From Gammaproteobacteria bacterium (GTDB lineage Bacteria > Gemmatimonadota > Gemmatimonadetes > Longimicrobiales > Gaopeijiaceae), in assembly GCA_009840525.1 (NCBI GenBank), contig VXNP01000150.1, positions 1 through 42,866 on the forward strand: a stretch of 42,866 nucleotides of DNA, given 5' to 3'. The notes under the pieces are model-generated. The model was given only the letters and a program-made list of their open reading frames with translations. It was not told the origin of the DNA and ran no database searches. Positions 7,345 through 15,363 of the stretch are shown here, piece after piece; within the stretch, counting starts at the first letter, position 1; each line of letters opens with the position of its first letter. The position numbers and the translations under genes were made by a program.

Positions 7345-9834
7345 TCAATCGTCCCGTGCGCCCTCGACCCCGTCCGTCGTCGCAGTCCCGACATCCTGCC
7401 GGGTGCGGAAGGCATCGCTCTTCACGACGCCGAGGACGAAGGATGAGATTCTGTAGTCGTTGCTCTCCGCCTCGCGCGCGATGGCGCGTATGGTCGGCCC
7501 GTCGTAGTACTCGACGCGTCGCCCCAGGGCGTACGCCAGCAGGTTCATGGTGAAGGTGCGCACCAGCGGGATCGGGCGCTCCAGCAGCGCGTCCGCGAGC
7601 TGCACCGAGTTGGTGAGCTCGGTGCCGTCGTAGAGCTGGCCCCGGGCGTCGAGAGGGGATCCGCTCTCGCGAATCCGCCATTCCCCGGTTACGCCGAAGT
7701 TCTCCAGCGCCACCCCGATGGGATCCATGAACTGATGGCAGGCGGCGCAAACCGGGTTCCGCCGGTGGATCTCCAGCCGCTCGCGCGTGGTGAGCAGACG
7801 GCCCTCCCCTTCGTCCTCGGTCTCTTCCAGAGCAGGCACGTCGGGCGGAGGCGGCGGGGGCGGCGCGTCCAGCAGCACCTCCATCACCCACTTGCCGCGC
7901 AAGACCGGGGAGGTCCGCGTACCCATCGAGGTGGACATCAGCACGCTGCCGTGCCCCAGCAGCCCCTGGCGCAGCATTCCCTCGGGATAGTCTACGCGGC
8001 GGAAGTTCTCCCCGACCACGCCCCGGATGCCGTAGTGCTCCGCCAGGCGCTGGTTCATGAAGCTGTAGTCGGCGCCGTAGAGCTCCAGCAGGCTCCGGTC
8101 CTCGCGGACCAGATGATCGAAGAACAACTCGGTCTCGCGCCGCATGGCGGCCTTGAGCTGCTCGTTGAAGTGGGGGAACCAGAAGGCGTCCGGCTGCACC
8201 CTTTCGAGATCCTGAAGCCTGAGCCACTGGGTGGCGAAACGGGTGGCGAGGCTCTCGGAGCGCGGGTCGGCCAGCATTCGGCGCACCTGTTGTTCCAGGA
8301 CGCGCGGATCCGAGAGCCGGTCACGGCTCGCGAGCGAAACCAGTTCGTCGTCAGGCTGCGTTCCCCACAGGAAGTACGACAGCCTGGAGGCGAGGGCGAG
8401 GTCGCTGATCCGGTAGCTCTCCCCCGCCTCGAGCGCGCTCTCCGGGGCTTCCTCGATGCGGAACACGAAGTGCGGGCTCGCCAGGATCGCCTCCAGGACG
8501 GTGCGCACGCCGGTCTCGAAGCCTCCTTCGGCGGCCCCCACGTCGTAGAACGACATCAGACCCGCGAGATCGGAGTCGGTGAGCGGCCGGCGATAGGCCT
8601 GCCGGGCGAGCCTGGCGGCGATCTCCAGGGCGCAGGACCGTTCGGCCTCGGACGACGTTGGCCGGCAGGTGAAGACCCGCTGCCGGCTCGGGGTCTCGGA
8701 TACGCCCTGCGGATCCAGGGGCCCGCGGATGGTCAGATCTCTCAGGTGGGTGAGGACGACGAACCCCGTCCCGATGCGGAAGCGAACTCCGGCGTTGGAC
8801 CAGCCGAAGGGCTCCTGCAGATCCGCGTAGGGCCCGTCCTGTTTCCTGATGAACGCCGCCGCAACCCGACGCTGGCCCGCGCTGACGAAGATGGGGTCGG
8901 TGAACTGGTTCCAGTTCGGCCCGAAGTCCGCGTCGCGGCGCAGCTCCTCCACTGGAACCAGGGCGACCCGCTCCCCGTCGACGGAGATGTCCATTTCGGC
9001 GAAGCGTTCATGGTCCCCCGCCCAGAACGACATCTCGAAAACGTACTCGCCGTCGGCGGGAAAATGGTGGTCCGCAACGATCCCGCCACGGGTGCCGTAC
9101 GGTGCGCCTTCCACATGGTCCCACTCGTGCTGGGATTGGTAGGTCGAGACGAGGTAGGTCTTGGAGTCCGAGGTCGCGCCCGGATGGCCCAGCACCAGGC
9201 GGCTGACGTCGTTGGCGGCGTTCAGATACGAGTTGAGCAGCGTGGGCGACAGCGGCTGCGATACGGCCATGTGGTCGAAGTTCCCCAGATAGAGATCCGG
9301 GGGAAGCCACTGGCTGGCGTCGACGGTGATGCCGAAGAGATCCTGGACGGCCTGCTCGTACTCCGCGCGGTTGAGCCGCTGGAAGCTGCGGTTGCCCGGG
9401 TTGGGATTGGCGGCCGCGTATTCGTCGATGGTCTGCTCGAGCGTCTCGACGAGCGTGAGCAGCGTGTCCCCGCCGGGACGGGGTATTCCGGGCGGAGGCA
9501 TCATCCCCGTGCGCAGCTTCGCGATCATGCGCTCGGCCGTCTCCCAGTCCTCCCAGGCGGCGGTCACGTCGAAGCTCTGGACCGTCATGTTGCCGGTCAT
9601 CATGGCGTCGTTGTGGCAGACGAAGCAGTACTGGCGGACGACGGCGTTGAGCGCTTCGGACGGGGGCGTGCCGGGACGCGCATGCGGACCCTGCGAGGCA
9701 TCCGGACGATGGCCCCTCGCGAATGCGGGAGCGGCGTCACGGGCCTCCCCTGCGAACGTCGGCGCGCGCGCTCCGTCATGGCCCATGAAGAGGGCCATGC
9801 CCAGGAGCGAGATTCCCGGAAGGAGAACTCTCAC
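7345..9834 (-). CDS. DUF1587/1595/1592/1588/1585 multidomain protein with two c-type heme motifs
   Basis: 829 residues from the GTG at 9834, chosen because GGAGG lies five bases upstream and the hydrophobic signal (VLLPGISLLGMALFMG) follows at once. A first heme-binding motif CFVCH is at residues 70-74. DUF1587 (LNRAEYEQAVQDLFGI) and a beta-rich, carbohydrate-module-like insert follow. Then come DUF1595 (LARQAYRRPLT), DUF1592 (LASRLSYFLWGTQPDDEL), DUF1588 with a second heme motif CAACH before QFMDPIG, and DUF1585 (LLAYALGRRVEYYD) at the end. This is the planctomycete-type PSD cytochrome architecture. An eight-proline run lies in the DUF1588 region. It is probably a periplasmic or outer-membrane-associated redox protein. 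It heads an operon with DUF1552 and the ankyrin gene. Substrate and electron partner are unknown. Confidence 0.9.
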   Translation of the reverse strand: MRVLLPGISLLGMALFMGHDGARAPTFAGEARDAAPAFARGHRPDASQGPHARPGTPPSEALNAVVRQYCFVCHNDAMMTGNMTVQSFDVTAAWEDWETAERMIAKLRTGMMPPPGIPRPGGDTLLTLVETLEQTIDEYAAANPNPGNRSFQRLNRAEYEQAVQDLFGITVDASQWLPPDLYLGNFDHMAVSQPLSPTLLNSYLNAANDVSRLVLGHPGATSDSKTYLVSTYQSQHEWDHVEGAPYGTRGGIVADHHFPADGEYVFEMSFWAGDHERFAEMDISVDGERVALVPVEELRRDADFGPNWNQFTDPIFVSAGQRRVAAAFIRKQDGPYADLQEPFGWSNAGVRFRIGTGFVVLTHLRDLTIRGPLDPQGVSETPSRQRVFTCRPTSSEAERSCALEIAARLARQAYRRPLTDSDLAGLMSFYDVGAAEGGFETGVRTVLEAILASPHFVFRIEEAPESALEAGESYRISDLALASRLSYFLWGTQPDDELVSLASRDRLSDPRVLEQQVRRMLADPRSESLATRFATQWLRLQDLERVQPDAFWFPHFNEQLKAAMRRETELFFDHLVREDRSLLELYGADYSFMNQRLAEHYGIRGVVGENFRRVDYPEGMLRQGLLGHGSVLMSTSMGTRTSPVLRGKWVMEVLLDAPPPPPPPDVPALEETEDEGEGRLLTTRERLEIHRRNPVCAACHQFMDPIGVALENFGVTGEWRIRESGSPLDARGQLYDGTELTNSVQLADALLERPIPLVRTFTMNLLAYALGRRVEYYDGPTIRAIAREAESNDYRISSFVLGVVKSDAFRTRQDVGTATTDGVEGARDD

Positions 9835-9880
9835 AAACACCTCCGCCTGCAGGCCGCTGCGAGGGGACGCACTGGCGCCG

Positions 9881-9900
9881 CCGGGACACACGGGTCCCGG
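9881..9900 (-). other. Short stem-loop in leader of DUF1592-type gene
   Basis: CCGGGAC and GTCCCGG form a perfect 7-bp stem around a 6-base loop, 47 bases upstream of the DUF1592-type start codon and about 100 bases past the end of the NHL gene. No T-run follows in either direction, so it is not a standard terminator. It may shape the leader RNA. In such GC-rich sequence it may also be chance. Confidence 0.3.
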
Positions 9901-10001
9901 ACATGGCATTGCCTCAACCTACGCCCCCGGCCTTCCCGCTGGCAAGCACGGCGCTCCCGCGGTTCTGTGCTCCCGGGCTTGCTCCCGCGGCGTCGCCGAC
10001 C

Positions 10002-11156
10002 CTACATGCCGGCCGCCACCACGTACCTGGTGAAGGCTGAGCCCGCGTCGAAGAGCGAGGCCGGTCCTTCGGCCACGTAGACGTTGGCGTCCGCGTCCAC
10101 CGCCACGCCTTCCCCCGCCACGCCGTGATTCGGTCGGCTATCGGAGTCCCAGCCCGGAATGAAGCCCACGAGTGCGTCCTGGTCCACTGGCCCGATCCGG
10201 ACCCCGTTCCTCCAGTTGATGTGCCGGAGACGGTTGGACTCGGAGTCGATGGCGTACACCACCTGGTCCTCGGTAATGAAGACGTCGCTGATGCGGCCGT
10301 ATTGATAACGCGACTCCAGATAGTTCCCGTTCTGGTCATAGATCTCGAGGCGGTGGTTGCCTCGGTCTGCGACCCAAAGCCGACCCTGACCATCGAATGC
10401 CAGGGCGTGAGGGGTACGGAACTGTCCGTGCTCCGTGCCGATCTCCCCCCACTCCATCAGGTAGTCGCCCTCCGGCGAGAACTTGACGATTCGGCCCGTC
10501 AGCCCAGCGTTCCGCGCCACCTCCATCTGCGCGTCGGTCGTCAGTCCCTGACCAGCGTGACCATCCGCGACGAAGATACTGCCGCCGGGCCCGACGATGA
10601 CGTCCGTGGGCTGGTTGAGTTGGCCTGGAGCGTCTCCGGGTTGCCCCGCGACGCCCAGGCTCATGAGCAGTTCTCCGGTTTGGCTGAACTTGTGCACCTG
10701 GTGACCCTTGGTGCCCGCCTCGTTTCCGGCGAAGTCGGTCACCCAGACGTTCCCGTCCTCGTCAACGTCGATGCCGTGCGGAGTGACGAAGATTCCCGCA
10801 CCGAAGTTGGCGAGGATCTCTCCCGTGTTCCTGTCGAACTTGAAGATGGGGTCCACCGGGTTGTTGTCGCAGTTGATCCCGGGGCCTCCCGCGGAGCCCG
10901 CCGCACAGCGCTCATACCCCCAGACGTGCCCGTCCGTCGGGTCGATGTCCACGCCCGCGGTGGACCCCCATTGCCGTCCCTCGGGGAGCGTCGCCCAGCT
11001 ACCGATGCGCGTCGGGTTCGGATTGGACAGCCCCTCGCCCGTGATCGGATTGGCTCCTTCGGCGGCCATCGTCGCCAGCGGCCCGGACTCCGTGGCGCAT
11101 CCGGTGAGAAGTCCCGCACCCGCGAGCGCGAACAATGGGAGTCGAAACCCTGACAT
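10002..11156 (-). CDS. NHL-repeat six-bladed beta-propeller lipoprotein
   Basis: 384 residues, with AGGAGG five bases before the ATG. The N-terminus is a lipoprotein signal ending LLTGC (Cys20). The body has repeated NHL blades: FVTPHGIDVDEDGNVWVTDF, TDVIVGPGGSIFVADG, ALAFDGQGRLWVADRGNHRL and GVAVDADANVYVAEG. This is the pattern of six-bladed propellers related to peptidyl-alpha-hydroxyglycine lyase and other extracytoplasmic NHL proteins. Whether it is enzymatic or only binds ligand cannot be told from sequence alone. It lies 48 bases downstream of the CocE-type hydrolase on the same strand and may be co-transcribed with it. Confidence 0.85.
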   Translation of the reverse strand: MSGFRLPLFALAGAGLLTGCATESGPLATMAAEGANPITGEGLSNPNPTRIGSWATLPEGRQWGSTAGVDIDPTDGHVWGYERCAAGSAGGPGINCDNNPVDPIFKFDRNTGEILANFGAGIFVTPHGIDVDEDGNVWVTDFAGNEAGTKGHQVHKFSQTGELLMSLGVAGQPGDAPGQLNQPTDVIVGPGGSIFVADGHAGQGLTTDAQMEVARNAGLTGRIVKFSPEGDYLMEWGEIGTEHGQFRTPHALAFDGQGRLWVADRGNHRLEIYDQNGNYLESRYQYGRISDVFITEDQVVYAIDSESNRLRHINWRNGVRIGPVDQDALVGFIPGWDSDSRPNHGVAGEGVAVDADANVYVAEGPASLFDAGSAFTRYVVAAGM

Positions 11157-11204
11157 GGCTGCCTCCTTGCGAGTCTCGTCTTATGTGGTTGCCGCCCGTA
11201 ACTC

Positions 11205-12989
11205 CTACCGGGGAATCACCGGCAGCGTGACGTGCGACGGATACCGCGCGTTGTGGTAGACCGTCTGATTGGCGGTCTGGACCTCCGTTTCGAGGTGGAC
11301 CGGGCCGCCGGTGTTCGGATTGCGGTCGTACTTCGGGAAGTTGCTGCTCGAGATCTCGACCCGGATCCGGTGACCTTCCCTGAAGAGGTTGCTGCTCGCC
11401 CAGAGATCGATGTTGAACTCGTACACGGTCCCAGGCTCCAGCAGCTCGAAGTCCGTGAAGTCCGGGTTGCTGTGATACCGTGCGCGCAGGATGCCGTCCG
11501 CGATGTTGATTTCCTTTCCGTCCGGATGGACGTCGACCAGCATCGCCGTGAAGTCGGTGTCGGTCGCGGAACTCGACGCGTACACGGTGGCCGTGATCGG
11601 ACCCGTGACCTCCACCGCCTCCTCGAGGGGCGGCGTGGTGAACACCAGAATGTCGTCGCGCTCCGCGATGTCCGCGCGGTCGAAGGGCCCGGGAGGCGTG
11701 GGGCCGAACATGAGGTTGCCGCCGCGTGTCGGCACCGGGTCCATGGGGTCGTACACGAACTCGTCGGCCGGATCGGACGCTCCCGGCATGTCCGTGCTCA
11801 GGGTGCCGTCGCCCGAGGAGCCGTTCGCATTGCCCCCGCTGTGGAAGTAGTAGTTCGTGTACTGGGTGCGGGCGATGGGCCACTCGTTCTCGGAGCGCCA
11901 GACGTTCTCGCCCATGATGAAGATCCGCACCGGCGGCTCGTCCAGATAGCCGTTGTCTACCCCCTTGAGCAGGGCGTCGAACCACTTCACGTGCAGGCTG
12001 TCGAAGTCGACGGTTGCGTCCGGCCCGAAATCGATTCCGTCATAGACGAAGTTGGGCACGCTGGCGTGCGGCCAGGGGCCGATGAGCAGCTTCTGATTCT
12101 CGCGCGCGTACTCGGTGCGCCCCTTCTCGACCATGCCGGTGTAGCTGACCAGGGTCCCGTCCAGGAAGACGTCGTACCAACCGCCGATATTGAGCGAGGC
12201 CGCGGCGAACTCCTCCAGGCGGGCCTCGGAGTCGAGCACTTCCCAGTAGGCGTCGTAGGTCGGGTGCATCACGAAGTCGCGCCACCAGGGATTGTCCTGC
12301 CCCGTGGCCGCGCCCATCTCCAGCAGCGGCATGGTCCAGAGCACCTGGTCCCAGTCGGGGTTGCCCGCCTGGCCGGTGCGCCCGCCCATCCCCGAGGCCC
12401 AGCCGATGCGCGAGCCGAGCGCGAGCGCGCCGCCCGGATAGGCCGTGTCGAAGTAGTAGTTGAACGGGGTCACCCGGGGGGCCATCGCCTTCAGGTAGGG
12501 CGACCTGAACTCGGCGCCCTTCCACTGCGTGGTGGCGAGATAGGAGTTGCCGTGGGTGCCCACCTGCCCGTCCGACCACTCCTGCCGGCCAATCCAGTTC
12601 TGGGTGTCGTGGCTGTCGTTGGCTTCCGCCAGGTAGGGATACCAGCTCCCCTCGGAGTCGAAGCGGCCACGCACGTTCTGGTGGACGTAGACGTATCCGC
12701 GTTCCGCCCAGAGCAGGCCTTCCTCCCAGGAGGCTGCGTCGGACCCGTTGTCGTAGGGGTCGCGGATCAGCAGCGCGGGATGGCGCCCGGGCGCGGCCGG
12801 ACGATACACGTCGGTCGAGAGGAGTGTCCCGTCCCGCATCGGCACCATGAGATTGTGGTGTACGATCGCGGACTCTCCGGCCCGGAATTCTCCCGAGTGG
12901 AGCTCCTGCGCCTCCAGCGGCGGCGCGTACACGGCGAGCATCAGGGCGATGCCGGTTGCGAAGATTCGGGTGGCGGTGCGCGACTCCAT
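11205..12989 (-). CDS. CocE/NonD family (S15-type) serine hydrolase, secreted
   Basis: 594 residues, AAGGAG six bases before the ATG, Sec signal ending near PLEAQ (residue ~28). The alpha/beta-hydrolase domain includes VPMRDGTLLSTDVYRP, RGYVYVHQNVRGRFDSEG and the nucleophile elbow GTHGNSY with Ser149. A candidate catalytic His sits in IGPWPHAS. The C-terminal third is a jelly-roll domain ending in beta-rich segments (GHRIRVEISSSNFPKYDRN). This is the layout of cocaine esterase, alpha-amino-acid ester hydrolase and X-Pro dipeptidyl-peptidase. It should cleave esters or acyl-peptide bonds in the periplasm. It lies between the creatininase-like gene and the NHL lipoprotein on one strand. Confidence 0.9.
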   Translation of the reverse strand: MESRTATRIFATGIALMLAVYAPPLEAQELHSGEFRAGESAIVHHNLMVPMRDGTLLSTDVYRPAAPGRHPALLIRDPYDNGSDAASWEEGLLWAERGYVYVHQNVRGRFDSEGSWYPYLAEANDSHDTQNWIGRQEWSDGQVGTHGNSYLATTQWKGAEFRSPYLKAMAPRVTPFNYYFDTAYPGGALALGSRIGWASGMGGRTGQAGNPDWDQVLWTMPLLEMGAATGQDNPWWRDFVMHPTYDAYWEVLDSEARLEEFAAASLNIGGWYDVFLDGTLVSYTGMVEKGRTEYARENQKLLIGPWPHASVPNFVYDGIDFGPDATVDFDSLHVKWFDALLKGVDNGYLDEPPVRIFIMGENVWRSENEWPIARTQYTNYYFHSGGNANGSSGDGTLSTDMPGASDPADEFVYDPMDPVPTRGGNLMFGPTPPGPFDRADIAERDDILVFTTPPLEEAVEVTGPITATVYASSSATDTDFTAMLVDVHPDGKEINIADGILRARYHSNPDFTDFELLEPGTVYEFNIDLWASSNLFREGHRIRVEISSSNFPKYDRNPNTGGPVHLETEVQTANQTVYHNARYPSHVTLPVIPR

Positions 12990-13082
12990 GAAGATCTCCT
13001 TAGAGGTGTGTTATTCCAGCCCGACTGATCGACGAACGCGTTTCCTCGGGTGCCGGCCCGGGTCGTTCCGAGCCTGCGAACG

Positions 13083-13958
13083 TCAGCTTCCGTCCGTCTC
13101 CCCGGTCGCCTCGTGGATGGCGGCCACGGTGAGATCGGCGATCCAGTCCACGAGCTCGCTTCCGAGGGCCAGGGTGCGGGGTATGGGCGCCAGGTCGACG
13201 CCGTTGATGGAGAAATGTCCCGCGCGGATGCGCTGCTCCATTCGTACCGTGGTGGGATCTGTGAGCATCATGATGGAGGTGGCGCTGAACTCGTCGTGCA
13301 GGCCGGGGTCCTGCATCACCTCGTTGATGCCCCTTTCGCGCAGCCACTGCTGGCGGTCCACCCAGTTGTAGTACTCGGGGATGTGGTGGATGCCGGTCTT
13401 GCCGTCGGTCCACTTGGCCGAGAGTTCCTCCGCGACCTCCACCTGCGGCTGCTGGTTGCCTCCGCTGTCTCCGATCAGGACGATGTGTTCGAAGCCGTTG
13501 GCCCGCAGGGCGGTGGAAACGTCGGTGAGCACGGCCTTGAAGGTCTCGACCCTCACCCCGATGGTGCCCGGATAGCGGATGGTGCCGGGTTCCAGGTCGA
13601 TCTCGCCCTCGGGCACGTATTTGATGATCGGGGCGATCAGCGCGTTCCCAAGCTTGCGCGCAACCGCCTCGGCGGTTTGCTGCAGGATGTAGTTGTGCTT
13701 GCCGCCGGCCAGGTAGGGGCCGTTCTCCTCAACCCCGCCCGTGGGCACGATGACGGTGGTCTTTCCGGAGCGGATCGCGTCGCGCACCTCCATGAAGGTG
13801 AGTTCCTCGATCCACACCGACTCGAGTGCGTCGATCGGCCTGGCAGCGTCGGGGTCGATCGGGTTTCCGCCGCTCCCGGGCCGGGGAGCCTGCTGCGCGT
13901 CGACCGCGTTCGGGAGAAGGAGCAGGCCGAGGGCGAACAGCTTCACAAACCGGGTCAT
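13083..13958 (-). CDS. Secreted creatininase-family protein with altered metal-site motif
   Basis: 291 residues, GGAGG five bases before the ATG, Sec signal (MTRFVKLFALGLLLLPNAVDAQ). The creatininase fold is recognisable from VIVPTGGVEENGPYLAGGKHN (residues 69-89), the RYPGTIGV strand and GDSGGNQ (163-169). Classical creatininases and the archaeal FAPy-GTP hydrolase carry EQHGPH and GHGGN, in which Glu, His and Asp bind two metal ions. Here the first His is Asn79 and the GHGGN histidine position is changed, while Glu77 is kept. The metal site must therefore differ or be partly lost. Exported members of the family with this variant motif form a recognisable subgroup, but their substrate is unknown to me. 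It is probably an amide hydrolase. True creatinine turnover is unlikely to be safely inferable. Confidence 0.83.
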   Translation of the reverse strand: MTRFVKLFALGLLLLPNAVDAQQAPRPGSGGNPIDPDAARPIDALESVWIEELTFMEVRDAIRSGKTTVIVPTGGVEENGPYLAGGKHNYILQQTAEAVARKLGNALIAPIIKYVPEGEIDLEPGTIRYPGTIGVRVETFKAVLTDVSTALRANGFEHIVLIGDSGGNQQPQVEVAEELSAKWTDGKTGIHHIPEYYNWVDRQQWLRERGINEVMQDPGLHDEFSATSIMMLTDPTTVRMEQRIRAGHFSINGVDLAPIPRTLALGSELVDWIADLTVAAIHEATGETDGS

Positions 13959-14154
13959 CGATTCCTCCGGGATTTTGCGGGACTGCGGTCAGGGCGTGAC
14001 CGGGGCGCATGCATCGGCACCGTAACCGACAGCCCGATGCCACGCAAGGAATTTTCCCGGCCAGCCGCGAGCCCCGGCGTCCGGCGGGTGAACATCCGTG
14101 ATCGCGCAGGAGCGGGCGGATGCGTCGAACGCGGGAAAGGCTCGTCCGCGGCTG
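13959..14154. other. Intergenic leader of the creatininase-like gene
   Basis: 195 bases between the end of the epimerase-like gene and the start of the creatininase-like gene. The only clear signal is the GGAGG ribosome site at the 3' end. I see no terminator hairpin with a T-run and no convincing -35/-10 pair. Confidence 0.5.
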
Positions 14155-15294
14155 CTAACCCGACCTCCGGTGCCAGGCCGCAAGCACCTCGGCCTCGCGC
14201 TCGGGGGCCAGGCCCGCACGCATGGTCGCCCGGTCCTCTTCGGGAAGTTCCTTCCACCACTCGAGCGTTTCGGCCGCGGTGACGGCCAGCGGTCGATAGC
14301 GGAGGCCGGCGGCCATGCCGCGGGCGCGGCTCATGCGCGCGAAGCCCGCGGTCGGTCCCACGGGTGGCTGCCAGACCGGCAGGTCGCTCCAGGGGCGGAC
14401 GCCCTGCTCCCGCAGGAAGTCGAGAGCGACGAAGGTGAGGCTCGAAGGCGTCGACGTCGCCGCCTTGATCCCGTACAGGAACTCCTCCATGTGCAGGTCC
14501 CCCTCAGGTCCGATCACGTTGTAGACCCCTCTCGTTTCCTGTTCCAGCAGATGCACCATGAACTCGGCCAGGTCGCGCACGTCGATGTACTGGACGGGAT
14601 CCGTGGGGGTGTTGGGGGCGAGCACTTCCCCGCCCCGGTCCATGCGAGCGCACCAGTAGGTGAAGCGGTCGCTGCGGTCTCCGGGGCCGGCCACCAGGCC
14701 GGGGCGAACGATGGTGCAGCGATTCCCGAAGGCGGCTTGCAGTTCCTGTTCGGCCAGCGCCTTCATCGGCCCGTAGCCTTCCCATTCCTCCATCGGCAGG
14801 TCCGCCTGCCCCACCGGGGCATCCTCGTCGATGCCGATCTCCACCCGCGACATGTAGGCGGCCTGCGTGGAGATGAACAGATACTGATCCGTCCGGTCCA
14901 CCAGCAGGCGGGCGGTGGCGCGAACCTGGTCGGGCGTGTAGCCGGAGTTGTCGATGACGACGTCCCAGGTGCGGTCGCCCTCCAGGGACGAAAGGTCGCC
15001 GTCCCGGTCGCCGATCAGGTTTTCCAGGCCGGCGAACTGGTCCTGGAACATGCGCGGCTGGCTGCGGCCGCGGTTGAACAGGGTCAGCTCGTGGCCCTGC
15101 GACAGGATGCGGTTCACCTGCCAGGGACCGATGAACCCCGTGCCTCCGAGAAGAAGAATGCGGGAAGCCCTGCGCGGCAGCCGGACCGCTTCGTGACCAT
15201 GCCCGTTCAGCGAGGCCGGGTACCCGAGCCCGAGGCCCAGCCCGCCGCCAGCCACGGCCGACATCCGCAGGAAGTCGCGTCGATTCGTCGTCAT
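14155..15294 (-). CDS. Tat-exported NAD-dependent epimerase/dehydratase-like protein
   Basis: 379 residues. I chose the second ATG (15294), which has GGAG nine bases upstream and begins directly with the Tat motif NRRDFLRMSA. The alternative ATG is at 15303. After the signal, a Rossmann fold begins RILLLGGTGFIGPWQVNRIL with the GGTGFIG dinucleotide motif at 50-56. This is an extended or atypical SDR of the NAD-dependent epimerase type, related in pattern to the CSP41-like group. Such proteins are usually cytoplasmic. A Tat signal implies the folded protein is exported with its cofactor. It lies downstream of the secreted amidohydrolase, separated by a strong hairpin, and upstream of the creatininase-like gene. 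Substrate unknown. Confidence 0.87.
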   Translation of the reverse strand: MTTNRRDFLRMSAVAGGGLGLGLGYPASLNGHGHEAVRLPRRASRILLLGGTGFIGPWQVNRILSQGHELTLFNRGRSQPRMFQDQFAGLENLIGDRDGDLSSLEGDRTWDVVIDNSGYTPDQVRATARLLVDRTDQYLFISTQAAYMSRVEIGIDEDAPVGQADLPMEEWEGYGPMKALAEQELQAAFGNRCTIVRPGLVAGPGDRSDRFTYWCARMDRGGEVLAPNTPTDPVQYIDVRDLAEFMVHLLEQETRGVYNVIGPEGDLHMEEFLYGIKAATSTPSSLTFVALDFLREQGVRPWSDLPVWQPPVGPTAGFARMSRARGMAAGLRYRPLAVTAAETLEWWKELPEEDRATMRAGLAPEREAEVLAAWHRRSG

Positions 15295-15327
15295 TCCCCT
15301 CATCTCCCGTTAGAGGATAGGCGTCAT

Positions 15328-15362
15328 GCGGGACCCGGCGGCGAGGTATGCGCCGGTCCCGC
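15328..15362 (-). terminator. Strong hairpin directly after the amidohydrolase stop
   Basis: GCGGGACC-c-GGCG and CGCC-GGTCCCGC pair as a 12-bp stem with one bulged C and a 10-base loop. The stem begins one base after the stop codon of the amidohydrolase gene. There is no T-run on the minus strand, so it may be a weak terminator, a 3'-end processing or stabilising element, or a device lowering expression of the epimerase-like gene downstream. Confidence 0.4.
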
Positions 15363-15363
15363 C

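Noticed and set aside
7840..7866. GGC/GGA-rich run resembling a simple repeat
   Set aside because: It encodes an eight-proline linker in the DUF1592-type protein. It is a coding feature, not an independent repeat element.
7735..10080. A plus-strand open frame of about 780 codons
   Set aside because: It is antisense to the DUF1592-type heme protein, whose domains and heme motifs are unmistakable.
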